A DNA stretch of 62,644 bases from the NCBI GenBank assembly GCA_004172935.1, contig SDZD01000037.1, forward strand, positions 1 through 62,644. The letters run 5' to 3'. Source of the stretch: a bacterium. Its GTDB lineage: Bacteria > Armatimonadota > Abditibacteriia > Abditibacteriales > Abditibacteriaceae. The position numbers and the translations under genes are program-made. The notes under the pieces are model-generated. The model had not been told where the DNA came from. It searched no databases and saw only the letters and a list, made by a program, of their open reading frames with translations. Positions 7,013 to 15,682 of the stretch are shown here, piece after piece (position 1 is the stretch's first letter; every line of letters starts with the position of its first letter).

Positions 7013-8533
7013 TTAAAAGAAGCCGAGGGGCTTGGGATCGTAGGAGACCAACAGGTTTTTGGTCTGCTGGTAGTGGTCGAGCATCATGCGGTGGTTTTCG
7101 CGTCCGATGCCGCTTTGTTTGTAGCCACCGAAGGCGGCGTGGGCGGGGTAGGCGTGGTAGCAGTTCGTCCACACTCGTCCGGCCTGGATGGCGCGGCCCA
7201 TGCGATAGGCAGTGCTTATGTCGCGTGTCCAGACCCCTGCTCCGAGTCCGTATAGAGTGTCGTTGGCGATGCGCAGCGCCTCTTCTTCGCCGTCGAAGCG
7301 GGTGAGCGAAACGACGGGGCCGAAGATTTCTTCCTGAAAAACGCGCATCGAGTTCTGGCCCTCGAAAATCGTGGGTTCGATGTAGTAGCCGCCTTGTAGT
7401 TCGGGGGCGACTTCGGCCTCGCGGCCTCCGGTTAGGATGCGGGCGCCTTCCTGTTTGCCAATGTCGAAGTAGGAAAGGATTTTTTCGCGTTGGTCGTTGG
7501 AAGCCTGCGCGCCGATCATGGTGTCGGTGTCGAGTGGGTTGCCCTGTTTGATTTTGCGCACTCGTTCGATGGCGAGTTCGAGGAACTGGCTGTAGATTTT
7601 GGCATCCACCAAAGCGCGCGACGGACAGGTACACACTTCGCCCTGATTGAGCGCGAACATGGCGAAGCCTTCGAGGGCTTTCTGGGCGAAATCGTCGTCT
7701 TTGGAAAGCACATCCGCGAAGAACACGTTGGGCGATTTGCCGCCTAACTCAAGCGTGACGGGGATGATGTTCTCGGACGCATATTGCATAATCAGGCGTC
7801 CGGTGGTGGTTTCGCCTGTGAACGCGATTTTGGCGATGCGTGAGTTGGAAGCCAGTGGTTTGCCCGCTTCGGTGCCAAAGCCATTCACCACGTTGACGAC
7901 GCCCGCTGGCAACAGGTCGCCGATGAGTTCCATCAATAGCAGGATGGAGGAGGGCGTTTGCTCGGCGGGTTTGATAACCACACAGTTGCCCGCTGCAAGG
8001 GCCGGGGCCAACTTCCATGTCGCCATCAGTAAGGGAAAGTTCCACGGGATGATCTGGCCGACCACACCCAGTGGTTCATGGAAATGGTAGGCGACGGTAT
8101 TCTCGTCCAGTTGGGAAAGTCCGCCTTCCTGAGCGCGGATGCAGCCCGCGAAGTAGCGGAAGTGGTCGATGGCGAGAGGAATATCGGCGGCCAGTGTTTC
8201 GCGCACGCCTTTGCCGTTTTCCCACGATTCGGCCACGGCCAGCAGCTCTAAGTTCGCTTCCATGCGGTCGGCGATTTTATTGAGGATGTTGGCGCGCTCG
8301 GTGACTGAGGTTTGCCCCCACGCTTTGCGGGCTTTGTGAGCGGCATCGAGCGCCAACTCGATGTCTTTGGAATTCGAGCGCGGCACCTCACAGAACGTTT
8401 TGCCGTTCACAGGACTTGGATTCTCGAAGTATTTGCCGTCGATTGGCTCGACGAACTCGCCGCCGATAAAGTTACCGTAACGGGACTTGAAAGAAACCAC
8501 ACTACCTTCGGTGTTGGGATTTTTGTAAATCAT
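7013..8533 (-). CDS. NAD(P)+-dependent aldehyde dehydrogenase (ExaC/AcoD-like)
   Basis: A complete 506-residue aldehyde dehydrogenase that would oxidise acetaldehyde or related aldehydes to acids. Visible motifs: PWNFPLLMATWKLAPALAAG in the cofactor domain, the general-base Glu in LELGGKSP, the nucleophile in GEVCTCPSR near residue 300, EEIFGPV, and the C-terminal FGGYKQSGIGRE. Closest by motif to ExaC/AcoD-type acetaldehyde dehydrogenases, which fits the DUF779 gene downstream. The 3' end and the DUF779 start are separated by a large hairpin element, which may tune the ratio of the two products. Confidence 0.95.
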   Translation of the reverse strand: MIYKNPNTEGSVVSFKSRYGNFIGGEFVEPIDGKYFENPSPVNGKTFCEVPRSNSKDIELALDAAHKARKAWGQTSVTERANILNKIADRMEANLELLAVAESWENGKGVRETLAADIPLAIDHFRYFAGCIRAQEGGLSQLDENTVAYHFHEPLGVVGQIIPWNFPLLMATWKLAPALAAGNCVVIKPAEQTPSSILLLMELIGDLLPAGVVNVVNGFGTEAGKPLASNSRIAKIAFTGETTTGRLIMQYASENIIPVTLELGGKSPNVFFADVLSKDDDFAQKALEGFAMFALNQGEVCTCPSRALVDAKIYSQFLELAIERVRKIKQGNPLDTDTMIGAQASNDQREKILSYFDIGKQEGARILTGGREAEVAPELQGGYYIEPTIFEGQNSMRVFQEEIFGPVVSLTRFDGEEEALRIANDTLYGLGAGVWTRDISTAYRMGRAIQAGRVWTNCYHAYPAHAAFGGYKQSGIGRENHRMMLDHYQQTKNLLVSYDPKPLGFF

Positions 8534-8956
8534 CAGACTCCTTTGGCTCTCCTAATTATTTGGGTGGTTAATGAGTGTATAGCGCGCTACTAATGGGATG
8601 TGTTGGCAATTCTTTCATCCCCGACCTTTGTGAACCCTTCCCGACATTTACGGTTGATGTAGTGGTTTTCACTTTAAAAGGGGCGTGAAGGTGGCTGGTA
8701 TCCCTTCGCTATTGAGAGAAGCGCGATACTATACCTTGCGTCCACTAAAGGGAGTGAGCAATGTGAGTAAGAGTGCTGAAAGGACTATTGGGCCTTAATG
8801 CTATTGAGCCACGAGTCACTTTCGCCCCTGATTTGCGCTAGCCTCATTAATTGGGGAAAGAGATTAAGTAGAGGCGATGCGGCAGATTAAGTGTGATAAG
8901 TCGCGTGGGGACGCAAAACTAGTTACTACCGTATTCGCTGAGAAAGCCTGACATCC
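8534..8956. other. Divergent intergenic region, no gene seen
   Basis: 423 bases between the divergent ALDH and desaturase genes. I see no open frame of coding character. It contains TTGTGAA near 8628, half of a Rex-type site without its mirror, and GGGGACGCAAAAC near 8907, which only superficially resembles a riboswitch core. Promoters for both genes must lie here but none stands out. Confidence 0.5.
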
Positions 8957-10033
8957 ATGATTAACACCGAACGCGAAATCATTCAACAAATAGAAGACGA
9001 CCGTCCCAAGATTCCTGTGGGGTTGCTGAGTCGTGACGAGAAAGACCGGATTATCGAACGGGGCATGGTAGGGCTTTATCGTTGGTATGTGGCTCGCTCA
9101 CAGGAGCACCGCAACTGGAACCCCGACCAGGATTTTGACTGGCGCGACTTCCGTAAAGACCACTCGCCCGAAATGGTGCAAATCCTGAAGGGCTTCTTTG
9201 CGGTCGAGCAGTTCGTGCCCGATTACGTCACCGACCTTTTGCGCGTCATTCGCAAGAGCCACGGTCGTTCGCACTTCCACATCCGTTGGGGTGCCGAGGA
9301 AGAGCGTCACGCTGACCTGTGGTACAACGCCTTGTTGTTCAGCGGGCAGATGAAGCCCGACGCCATCCGCGACTATATGCAGGAGTTACGCGAAAGTCAG
9401 TGGACGTTGCCGTGGCAAGACCCGATGTACATGACCTTCTACACCGTGTTCCAGGAGCGCGCTACTCAGGTCAACTACCTCAATACCGCTGTCATTGCGC
9501 GCGGTAAAAGCGACAAACCCCAGTTTGCCAACGATGCCGACCCGATTCTGGCTCGCGCCGCGCAAACCATCGCCATCGACGAAGCGGCCCACTACAACTT
9601 CTTTCTCGAAGGCGCCCGCCTTTATTTGTACTACTACCCCGCGCAGGCCATTCAGGCGATGATTGATGTTATCCGTCACTTCGCCATGCCCGGTTCGCAG
9701 GTGCATATTCCCGATTACCCCAAGTTCGAGGAAACCGTCTATAAAGCGGCTATTTATGGCCCTCGCGAACACTCGCGCGACGTGGTGCAGCACGCTCTGG
9801 ATGCTCTCGGCTTCGAGAATCGCAAAGCGCTGGAGAACGGCATCAAGCGCGTTCGCCAAGTTCCCGATGAGAATGGCAACTGGCAGGAGTCGCAAATTTT
9901 CGACGGCATCGACTTCCCCTCCATCACCAACTCGGTAGAGCGCATCTTCGGGCGTATCAAGAACTACGAAGAGAAAACCGGCCACGCCGACATTGATCCG
10001 ACCATATTTCAGTCGAATTATGTCGAGCTTTAA
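8957..10033 (+). CDS. Acyl-ACP desaturase (ferritin-like di-iron)
   Basis: A 358-residue soluble fatty acyl-ACP desaturase, which would introduce a double bond into saturated acyl chains using O2 and a di-iron centre. The two iron-binding helix motifs are EERH (in GAEEERHADLW) and DEAAH (in IAIDEAAHYNFF), with further Glu ligands in FFAVEQFVP and FQERATQV. The length fits the family core. It is followed after 36 bases by an aldo/keto reductase on the same strand. It likely serves membrane-lipid fluidity; it needs oxygen, so the organism is presumably aerobic. Confidence 0.88.
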   Translation: MINTEREIIQQIEDDRPKIPVGLLSRDEKDRIIERGMVGLYRWYVARSQEHRNWNPDQDFDWRDFRKDHSPEMVQILKGFFAVEQFVPDYVTDLLRVIRKSHGRSHFHIRWGAEEERHADLWYNALLFSGQMKPDAIRDYMQELRESQWTLPWQDPMYMTFYTVFQERATQVNYLNTAVIARGKSDKPQFANDADPILARAAQTIAIDEAAHYNFFLEGARLYLYYYPAQAIQAMIDVIRHFAMPGSQVHIPDYPKFEETVYKAAIYGPREHSRDVVQHALDALGFENRKALENGIKRVRQVPDENGNWQESQIFDGIDFPSITNSVERIFGRIKNYEEKTGHADIDPTIFQSNYVEL

Positions 10034-10069
10034 AAGCGGCGCGGCATAATTTAAGCAACGCGCGGCTCT

Positions 10070-10999
10070 GTGATATACAACGATTTCGGTAAAACCGGGC
10101 TATCGGTTTCGGCGCTGGGATTCGGAGCCGCGCCCATTGGGTTACTAAAAACAGAACAGGACAAAGTCGCCTCCATCGTCAATACGCTGCTCGATATGGG
10201 CGTCAATCTCATTGACACCGCAGCGGGTTACGCTGGCTCGGAAGAGGCGCTTGGTAACGCTGTCGGGCACCGCCGCGACGAATATATCCTCGTTTCCAAA
10301 TGCGGTAGAAAGTCTGACGACCTCCCCGGTGAGGATTGGTCCCCCGAAGTCATTACAGCCACAGTTGACCGGGCACTCCGCCGCCTTAAAACCAATCATC
10401 TGGATGTGATGCTGTTGCATTCGTGCGGTTTAGACGTGCTGCAAAAGGGCGAGGCGTTGGAAGCTCTGGTTAAGGCGCGCGACGCCGGAAAAATTCGCTT
10501 CGCTGGCTACTCTGGCGACAACGAAACTGTGGCTTACTCCGCCGCGCTTCCCGACATCGCGGTTATTGAAACTTCCATTAATCTTGTTGACCAGGCGAAT
10601 ATCGAAGGCTTGTTACCCCTGACGCGCGAATATGGCATCGGTGTTATCGCCAAGCGTCCCGTCGCCAATGCTGCGTGGAAATCGCTCGACGACCAACCGG
10701 GGTTTTACAGGGACTACGCCAAGACCTACCATGATCGGTTCAAGATGATGGGACTCAAGCTCGAAAGTTTGGGATTGGGCGAGGAAGTCACCGATTGGGC
10801 ACAGGTTGCGCTTCGTTACACGCTTTCGCAGGAAGGAGTCCATACGGCCATTATCGGTACCACCAACCCCGACAACGCCCAAAGCAATATCGAGGCAGCT
10901 AATCAAGGCCCATTGCCGAAAGAGGCTCTGCAAAAAATCAATGATGCCTTCAAAGAAGGGCAGGGGCTGGCCGACGAAACTTGGAAGGCTCAGACCTGA
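10070..10999 (+). CDS. Aldo/keto reductase
   Basis: A 309-residue NADPH-dependent oxidoreductase of the aldo/keto reductase TIM-barrel family. The catalytic set is visible: Asp and Tyr in LIDTAAGYAGSE, Lys in LVSKCGRK and His in MLLHSCG; the cofactor end is AIIGTTNPDN. Translation starts at GTG (MIYNDFGKTGLSVSALGFG). Substrate cannot be deduced. It follows the desaturase closely and ends at a strong terminator shared with the convergent lipoprotein gene. Confidence 0.93.
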   Translation: MIYNDFGKTGLSVSALGFGAAPIGLLKTEQDKVASIVNTLLDMGVNLIDTAAGYAGSEEALGNAVGHRRDEYILVSKCGRKSDDLPGEDWSPEVITATVDRALRRLKTNHLDVMLLHSCGLDVLQKGEALEALVKARDAGKIRFAGYSGDNETVAYSAALPDIAVIETSINLVDQANIEGLLPLTREYGIGVIAKRPVANAAWKSLDDQPGFYRDYAKTYHDRFKMMGLKLESLGLGEEVTDWAQVALRYTLSQEGVHTAIIGTTNPDNAQSNIEAANQGPLPKEALQKINDAFKEGQGLADETWKAQT

Positions 11000-11016
11000 A
11001 GCCATTGGCCGAAAAT

Positions 11017-11052
11017 AGAAAAGCATCCGAGTGATCACTCGGATGCTTTTCT
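11017..11052. terminator. Bidirectional rho-independent terminator
   Basis: A perfect palindrome of 16-base arms at 11019-11034 and 11035-11050 (core GCATCCGAGTGA), flanked by A and T runs on either side. It ends both the aldo/keto reductase and the convergent lipoprotein gene. Confidence 0.9.
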
Positions 11053-11059
11053 GTTGGTT

Positions 11060-11332
11060 TTAGTTGCGCGGTGGCGGCGGTGGCAGCCCTGGACCTGTCG
11101 GAGGCGCACCACCTGGGGGTGGTGGAGGAACCATTGGTGCACCTACCCCTTGGCCAGCCGTTCCAGAAGGTATCGAGCCGCCAATCGGGGTAGGTGGTGG
11201 AGCTAGATTGTCTCCGCTTTCTGCCGTGGCATTACCTTGGCTGCAACCATTCGAGAGTAGAGCGCTTCCTACTAGCAAAGCACCGAACAGAGATAGCACC
11301 GAACAGCTTTTTAATGTGCCTCGTGTTTTCAT
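11060..11332 (-). CDS. Small Pro/Gly-rich lipoprotein
   Basis: A 90-residue predicted lipoprotein. ATG at 11332 gives a signal MKTRGTLKSCSVLSLFGALL ending in a lipobox-like LLSNGC; the mature part is almost entirely proline, glycine and alanine (runs such as MVPPPPPGGAPP). Such a chain would be extended and may span the cell wall. It begins 7 bases after the stop of the pseudopilin gene, so the two are probably one transcript. Function unknown. A longer start at 11395 would bury the signal peptide and is unlikely. Confidence 0.8.
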   Translation of the reverse strand: MKTRGTLKSCSVLSLFGALLVGSALLSNGCSQGNATAESGDNLAPPPTPIGGSIPSGTAGQGVGAPMVPPPPPGGAPPTGPGLPPPPPRN

Positions 11333-11339
11333 TATCGTC

Positions 11340-12056
11340 TTAACCTGTGGGAAGGTCTGTTGCTGCCGAGGTATATGTGCCGTTGGTGGCGTCATAGCGG
11401 GGATGAGAAGTGAGTTTCATCGCCTGACCGCTTGCAGCGCCTATCGCTTTGACATGGCCATCGCTATAGAGGAAGTTGGTTGTTCCCAAGTGCCTCAGGC
11501 TGAAGTCGCCGTTGGTTCCAACGCCTTCGGTGTAAGGGCTTCTGGTTGGGCCTGTGCTACCGAAGTCGCTTTGATAGTTCCAGTAGGCGCTTCCATAGTT
11601 ACCATTGTTACGCTCGGCTAATTGAATGGTGAGAGCTGTTGCAGGTACAGCGGCCACTGCGACGCCGCTGACATAGTTGGCGTACGAGTAAGAACGCTTC
11701 ATAACCGCCACATAGCCGGGGACTGCTGTTGCCAGGTTGCCGTAACCCGCATTGGTATTTCCCTGAGGATCGCTGGGGCAGGCAATGAGTTGATAGCTCT
11801 TGGTGTAGGGAAGGATGACAACATCCCAGGTGTTATAGGTGCCACTGATGTTGGTGTACGGGAACTTCTCATCGTAGTCCTGGGTGTATTGCATGATGCC
11901 CAGGCCCAATTGCTTAAGGTTCGACTGGCAGGAAGCGCGGCGAGCGTTTTCGCGTGCCCTCGCAAAAACAGGGAAAAGAATCGCGGCCAAGATGGCAATA
12001 ATCGCGATAACAACCAACAACTCGATAAGGGTAAAGGCTTTTGATGTGCGTGACAT
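11340..12056 (-). CDS. Type II pseudopilin-like protein with DUF1559 / H-X9-DG domain
   Basis: A 238-residue protein with a class III prepilin signal: a short basic leader, KAFTLIELLVVIAIIAILAA with the methylated Phe and Glu5, then a DUF1559 domain and the C-terminal motif HLGTTNFLYSDGH (H-X9-DG). This family is expanded in Planctomycetota and Armatimonadota, where its members are thought to form pili or secretion pseudopili. The prepilin peptidase and assembly ATPase are not in the window. It is followed by the lipoprotein gene. Confidence 0.95.
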   Translation of the reverse strand: MSRTSKAFTLIELLVVIAIIAILAAILFPVFARARENARRASCQSNLKQLGLGIMQYTQDYDEKFPYTNISGTYNTWDVVILPYTKSYQLIACPSDPQGNTNAGYGNLATAVPGYVAVMKRSYSYANYVSGVAVAAVPATALTIQLAERNNGNYGSAYWNYQSDFGSTGPTRSPYTEGVGTNGDFSLRHLGTTNFLYSDGHVKAIGAASGQAMKLTSHPRYDATNGTYTSAATDLPTG

Positions 12057-12380
12057 AACAATTGGGATGCTCTTGGCTCGTGTTAGATTTTACTGACTGC
12101 TGTTAGGTGCGGGATTATTATACCCACTTCTGCGCGAAATTAAACATCCGAAGAAAATTTATTTCATGGTGCTTTTGGATTTTAGATGGGAGCGCACTCG
12201 CATTAGAGTTCCAAATGCATCACATATATTAAACCCGCTGCAGATTACAAATGTGTTTCCTCACAGGAACGTTTTGGAGATTTCTCCCCACTGTTATACC
12301 GAAATTCGGCAGATTTGTACTAATGGGGTTATGTGGGAACCAAAGCCCGTTTCAACCTCCTGTAAATTAAGAACTTTCTG
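12057..12380. other. Divergent intergenic region, no gene seen
   Basis: 324 bases between the pseudopilin and KhtT genes, AT-richer than the surroundings. I looked for a cyclic-di-AMP riboswitch because the downstream genes move K+, and saw no match. No inverted repeat longer than 8 bases. Confidence 0.45.
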
Positions 12381-12878
12381 ATGGCTCGCGTTAAAGAGAC
12401 TAACTTACCCGGCGTGGGGGTGCGCCACGAATTTCAAACCTCAACAGGCGAACGGTTGGGCACAATCACCCACCGTTCGGGACGGCGCGATTTGCTGATC
12501 TACTCCCACAAGGACCCTGATGCCTGCGCTCGTACTATCCGTCTTGAAGAAGAGGATGTGGATACTCTCGCTGAACTTCTGGGTGTCGAATCTCAGATCG
12601 AACGCGAGCAAGAGCGTATTCGCGGTGAGGTGGGCGGTATGACGCTTGACTGGCTCCCCATTCAGGCCGACTGGAAGTGTTCAGGGATTTCTATCGCCGA
12701 TACACGCATGTATGATGAGACAGGCGTGGCGGTTGTTGCCGTCATGCGTCACGGTGAACCTATTCCCACGCCCGATGGTAATTTCCGTTTGCGTGCGGGC
12801 GATGTCGCGATTGTCGTTGGCTCGCCCGGTGGAATTGAGAGTGCCAGCCAGTTGCTCAAAAAGGGAGTCTGCGGGTAA
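12381..12878 (+). CDS. KhtT-like regulatory subunit of K+/H+ antiporter (TrkA-C domain)
   Basis: A 165-residue cytoplasmic protein. Residues 1-75 match the N-terminal domain of KhtT (VKETNLPGVGVRHEF, THRSGRRDLLIY) and residues 88-165 form a TrkA-C/RCK-C domain (ISIADTRMYDETGVAVVAV, FRLRAGDVAIVVGSP). In the B. subtilis system KhtT gates the KhtU antiporter and responds to nucleotide and pH. The transporter gene follows after 27 bases on the same strand, which confirms the pairing. Confidence 0.88.
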   Translation: MARVKETNLPGVGVRHEFQTSTGERLGTITHRSGRRDLLIYSHKDPDACARTIRLEEEDVDTLAELLGVESQIEREQERIRGEVGGMTLDWLPIQADWKCSGISIADTRMYDETGVAVVAVMRHGEPIPTPDGNFRLRAGDVAIVVGSPGGIESASQLLKKGVCG

Positions 12879-12905
12879 TCAGGAAAGTCGAAAAATCCCG
12901 TTTTA

Positions 12906-14147
12906 ATGGCTTCTTCGCCCAATCACTCGCCTACTGAGGCACTTTCGCATGTTGCCGCCCTGTTCATTGAACTGGGCGCCGTTGTACTGGGGTTATCTGC
13001 GCTGGCGCGTCTGGCGCTTAAAATCGGTCTGACCCCGATTCCGTTTTATCTTATCGCGGGTGTGTTCTTCGGAACCGGAGGATTGCACCCGCTCTTACTT
13101 TCTAACGACTACATCAGCACGTCATCCGAAATCGGTGTCGTGCTATTGCTGTTTGTGTTGGGCCTCGAATACAATGGTGCCGAACTTTCCGAGGGCTTGA
13201 AGCGCGGCTTCAAGAGCGGGGTGCTCGACATGGCGCTCAACTTCGTGCCGGGATTCATTTTCGGCATGATGTTGCATCTGGGTGTTGTTGGCTCCATCCT
13301 GCTTGGCGGCGTCACCTGGGTAACGGCTTCTTCGATTGTCTCGAAGGTGTTGGGTGACTTAGATCGCCTTGGTAACCGCGAAACCCCCGTCGTGCTGTCG
13401 GTGCTGGTGCTGGAAGATTTGGCGATGGCGGTTTATCTGCCCCTCGTCGCCGTGTTGTTGCTCGGATTGGGGTTCGTGCAGGGCGCTATTTCCATTAGCG
13501 TCGCCCTGCTTACGGTTGTCGTGGTTTTGTTCCTGGCGATTCGATTCGGCGAAAAGCTATCGAGCGCCGTATCGCATTCTTCCAGCGAGGTCGTGTTGCT
13601 CACGGTGTTCGGCCTTGTGCTGGTGGTGGCTGGCATCGCCCAGAAGCTGCAAGTCTCGGCGGCTATTGGTGCCTTCTTGACCGGGTTGGCTCTCGAAGGA
13701 CACATCGCGGAACGGGCGCGCGAACTACTTTCGCCGCTGCGCGATTTGTTTGCTACGACGTTCTTCTTCTTCGTGGGCATGAGCATCAACCCTCAAACTT
13801 TGCCGACTGCCATCTGGCCCGCTCTGGCGTTGGCGGTCGTGACGGCGCTGACCAAAACGGTGACTGGCGCCATTGCGGCCAAGAACGAGGGCGTCGCCTC
13901 GCGAGGACAATTGCGTGCGGGCCTTGCGCTGGTGCCACGCGGCGAATTCTCGGTGGTTATCGCCGGATTGGGTGGCAGTGTCTCTCCCAAATTGGCTCCG
14001 ATTGCGGCTGCTTATGTGTTGGTGCTTGCCATCGCTGGCCCGATTCTCACCCGTTACTCCGATAGCATTTCCGATGTGTGGGAAGGCATAATGGAAAGGC
14101 GTGAAGCACGTTTGGCAGTGGTTGCAGTCGTTGATGGCGAAGAGTAA
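12906..14147 (+). CDS. KhtU-like cation:proton antiporter (CPA2 family)
   Basis: A 413-residue polytopic membrane protein with about 12 helices, of the CPA2 monovalent cation:proton antiporter family. Family marks include FVLGLEYNGAEL, VTWVTASSIVSKVLGDL, LEDLAMAVYLPL and the helix pair FFFFVGMSINPQ. No C-terminal RCK domain is fused, which fits the separate KhtT-like subunit encoded just upstream. Likely role: K+ (or Na+) efflux in exchange for protons. The C-terminus is short and acidic. Confidence 0.9.
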   Translation: MASSPNHSPTEALSHVAALFIELGAVVLGLSALARLALKIGLTPIPFYLIAGVFFGTGGLHPLLLSNDYISTSSEIGVVLLLFVLGLEYNGAELSEGLKRGFKSGVLDMALNFVPGFIFGMMLHLGVVGSILLGGVTWVTASSIVSKVLGDLDRLGNRETPVVLSVLVLEDLAMAVYLPLVAVLLLGLGFVQGAISISVALLTVVVVLFLAIRFGEKLSSAVSHSSSEVVLLTVFGLVLVVAGIAQKLQVSAAIGAFLTGLALEGHIAERARELLSPLRDLFATTFFFFVGMSINPQTLPTAIWPALALAVVTALTKTVTGAIAAKNEGVASRGQLRAGLALVPRGEFSVVIAGLGGSVSPKLAPIAAAYVLVLAIAGPILTRYSDSISDVWEGIMERREARLAVVAVVDGEE

Positions 14148-14156
14148 GTTAATGGC

Positions 14157-15077
14157 GTGAAAACGCCCTCCCCTCGCGAAATCGCGCTTGTTTGCGCTCC
14201 TCTCCTTATTGTCGGCGTGGCAGGTTTTTTACTGTCACGCCGCCCCCCTGCGCCCGATGAGGGCAAGTTGCGGCTGGTGTTCAATATTGCAAAGCCGACG
14301 GTTCTGGAAGCGTTCGATGGCTCCGACGCCGCTCTGGTGGTCGAACTGAAAGGCCCCAATACGGAAACGGGGCCTAACAACAATCCGCTGCGCATATATG
14401 AAAGCGCGCCTTTTCTGGAATTGCGTACTTCCAAAGGAGTTCAAAGTTCGCGGTGGCGGCAAGCCTCTGGCATTTGGAGCAATGTTTGGAAGAAGAGCGT
14501 AAACGGCAATCGGTTTCTGATTAATTCGCGTCCCATCCCCGCCGGAAAATTGCGTTTTGGTATCGACACCATCATCTCTCCGTTATCGTCGTCTCCCACC
14601 AAGACGGCGCCGCACATCAGCGGAAATTGGACGGTGAATAGGGCGCTCATCAAGCCTTTTAATTTTGGCAAAATGGCGCGTATTCCTCTTGTTCGTCTCA
14701 CATCGGTGAAAATCATTCAGGTCAATGGCACCAGGAATATTAGGGGCGAAGCAGTCTTCGACTATATCGGCACGGGCATCAATGCCGAAACACCCTTTGA
14801 TTGTGATTTCCATGAGCGCAATGGCGGCATGGGTTGGGGGTCGGGGAGTGGCGATTTGACACCTCAGAATGCAACGCGACGGGTGCGCGAGTGGACGGTG
14901 TACAATCCATTTACTAACGCGCCCAGCCATAGAGAGCTTGTTTACATCTCAGGCAGAGTGAGCGCGGATGAACGTTGGCCGCTGGCTTTCGAGTTCGAGT
15001 CGTTCGATTTTTTGACGGCCAAAGTGGGACAGACCATCAAATTCAAGTCGTGGCCGGCGGCTTTGCCAAAGTTATAA
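14157..15077 (+). CDS. Exported single-anchor protein, paralog of 15683-17044
   Basis: A 306-residue protein starting at GTG, with one N-terminal hydrophobic segment (residues 9-26) and a long soluble part that should lie outside the membrane. N-terminal MKTPSPREIALVCAPLLIVG and LEAFDGSDAALVVEL match the later gene's MKRAPSREILLMTAPVVLLG and VDVFDGYDTRVVVEF, so the two are paralogs. The rest is strand-rich with no recognised motif. It starts 9 bases after the antiporter gene, so it may be co-transcribed. Function unknown. Confidence 0.75.
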   Translation: MKTPSPREIALVCAPLLIVGVAGFLLSRRPPAPDEGKLRLVFNIAKPTVLEAFDGSDAALVVELKGPNTETGPNNNPLRIYESAPFLELRTSKGVQSSRWRQASGIWSNVWKKSVNGNRFLINSRPIPAGKLRFGIDTIISPLSSSPTKTAPHISGNWTVNRALIKPFNFGKMARIPLVRLTSVKIIQVNGTRNIRGEAVFDYIGTGINAETPFDCDFHERNGGMGWGSGSGDLTPQNATRRVREWTVYNPFTNAPSHRELVYISGRVSADERWPLAFEFESFDFLTAKVGQTIKFKSWPAALPKL

Positions 15078-15153
15078 GCAGATAGTCATTCGGAATACTC
15101 ACACAGGAAACAACTGAGCGTGTCATGTTTTTTGCTCGTCTGGAAAACTCGAT

Positions 15154-15243
15154 ATGAAAGCTAATCTGACTAAGACACAGAAATGGATTACTGAAGCGGT
15201 TTTGGCACTGGCCTTTGGCGGTGCGATTTACTTCTTGAGCTAA
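15154..15243 (+). CDS. 29-residue single-helix membrane peptide
   Basis: A short frame MKANLTKTQKWITEAVLALA then FGGAIYFLS: basic start, one hydrophobic helix. Its stop TAA overlaps the ATG of the next gene (TAATG), a typical coupled arrangement, which is the main reason to believe it. GGAAAACTCG lies just before the start as a weak ribosome site. No family is recognised. Confidence 0.5.
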   Translation: MKANLTKTQKWITEAVLALAFGGAIYFLS

Positions 15244-15671
15244 TGCAGGCTTCTGTTAGGGCGCCGCGTGAGGCCGAGACTTTGCGCGGCGTTTATCAAT
15301 TCTGGCGCGACCCCGTCTGCCTGTTGAGCTGGGCACTGTACTTTTTCAACCGCTTTGTTTTGGTGCCTCGCTTCGGGGCAGAAGTTCCCTTGCTGTACGA
15401 GCATTTCAACGATTCATTGCTCGTGCCCGCCGCGTTGCCGCCCTTCGTGTGGGCGCGGCAGTGTTTCGGTTTGCGCCATGCTGCGGGCTATCCGACGCCA
15501 CGCGAAATCGTTGTCACTACCCTCATCGCCTCGATTGCTTTCGAGTGGCTTGGCCCCAAATACATCGGGCATAGCGTGGGCGATTGGGGCGATGTCGCGG
15601 TCTATTGGCTGGGCGCCCTTGTTGCGGGCATCTGCTGGTTTGTGGCGCGTTCTAAAGCCGTAACGCAGTAA
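15243..15671 (+). CDS. Small membrane protein, VanZ-like in shape
   Basis: A 142-residue protein with three to four hydrophobic segments (near residues 25-42, 55-70, 88-105 and 118-135). The C-terminal pattern FEWLGPKYIGHSVGDWGDVA followed by YWLGALVAG recalls VanZ-like and related small membrane families with a conserved Asp before the last helix, but the match is loose. It overlaps the 29-residue peptide and precedes the second exported paralog by 11 bases. Function unknown. Confidence 0.7.
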   Translation: MQASVRAPREAETLRGVYQFWRDPVCLLSWALYFFNRFVLVPRFGAEVPLLYEHFNDSLLVPAALPPFVWARQCFGLRHAAGYPTPREIVVTTLIASIAFEWLGPKYIGHSVGDWGDVAVYWLGALVAGICWFVARSKAVTQ

Positions 15672-15682
15672 AATGTTGGGCA

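Noticed and set aside
8625..8640. TTGTGAA as a Rex operator before the aldehyde dehydrogenase gene
   Set aside because: The mirror half TTCACAA is not present at the right distance.
8905..8945. GGGGACGCAAAAC before the desaturase gene, like part of a cyclic-di-GMP-I riboswitch
   Set aside because: The 5' half (GGCAAACC with GAAA loop) and the pairing partners are missing; the match is to one word only.
12057..12380. Possible cyclic-di-AMP riboswitch before khtTU
   Set aside because: I could not find the conserved core words of that riboswitch.
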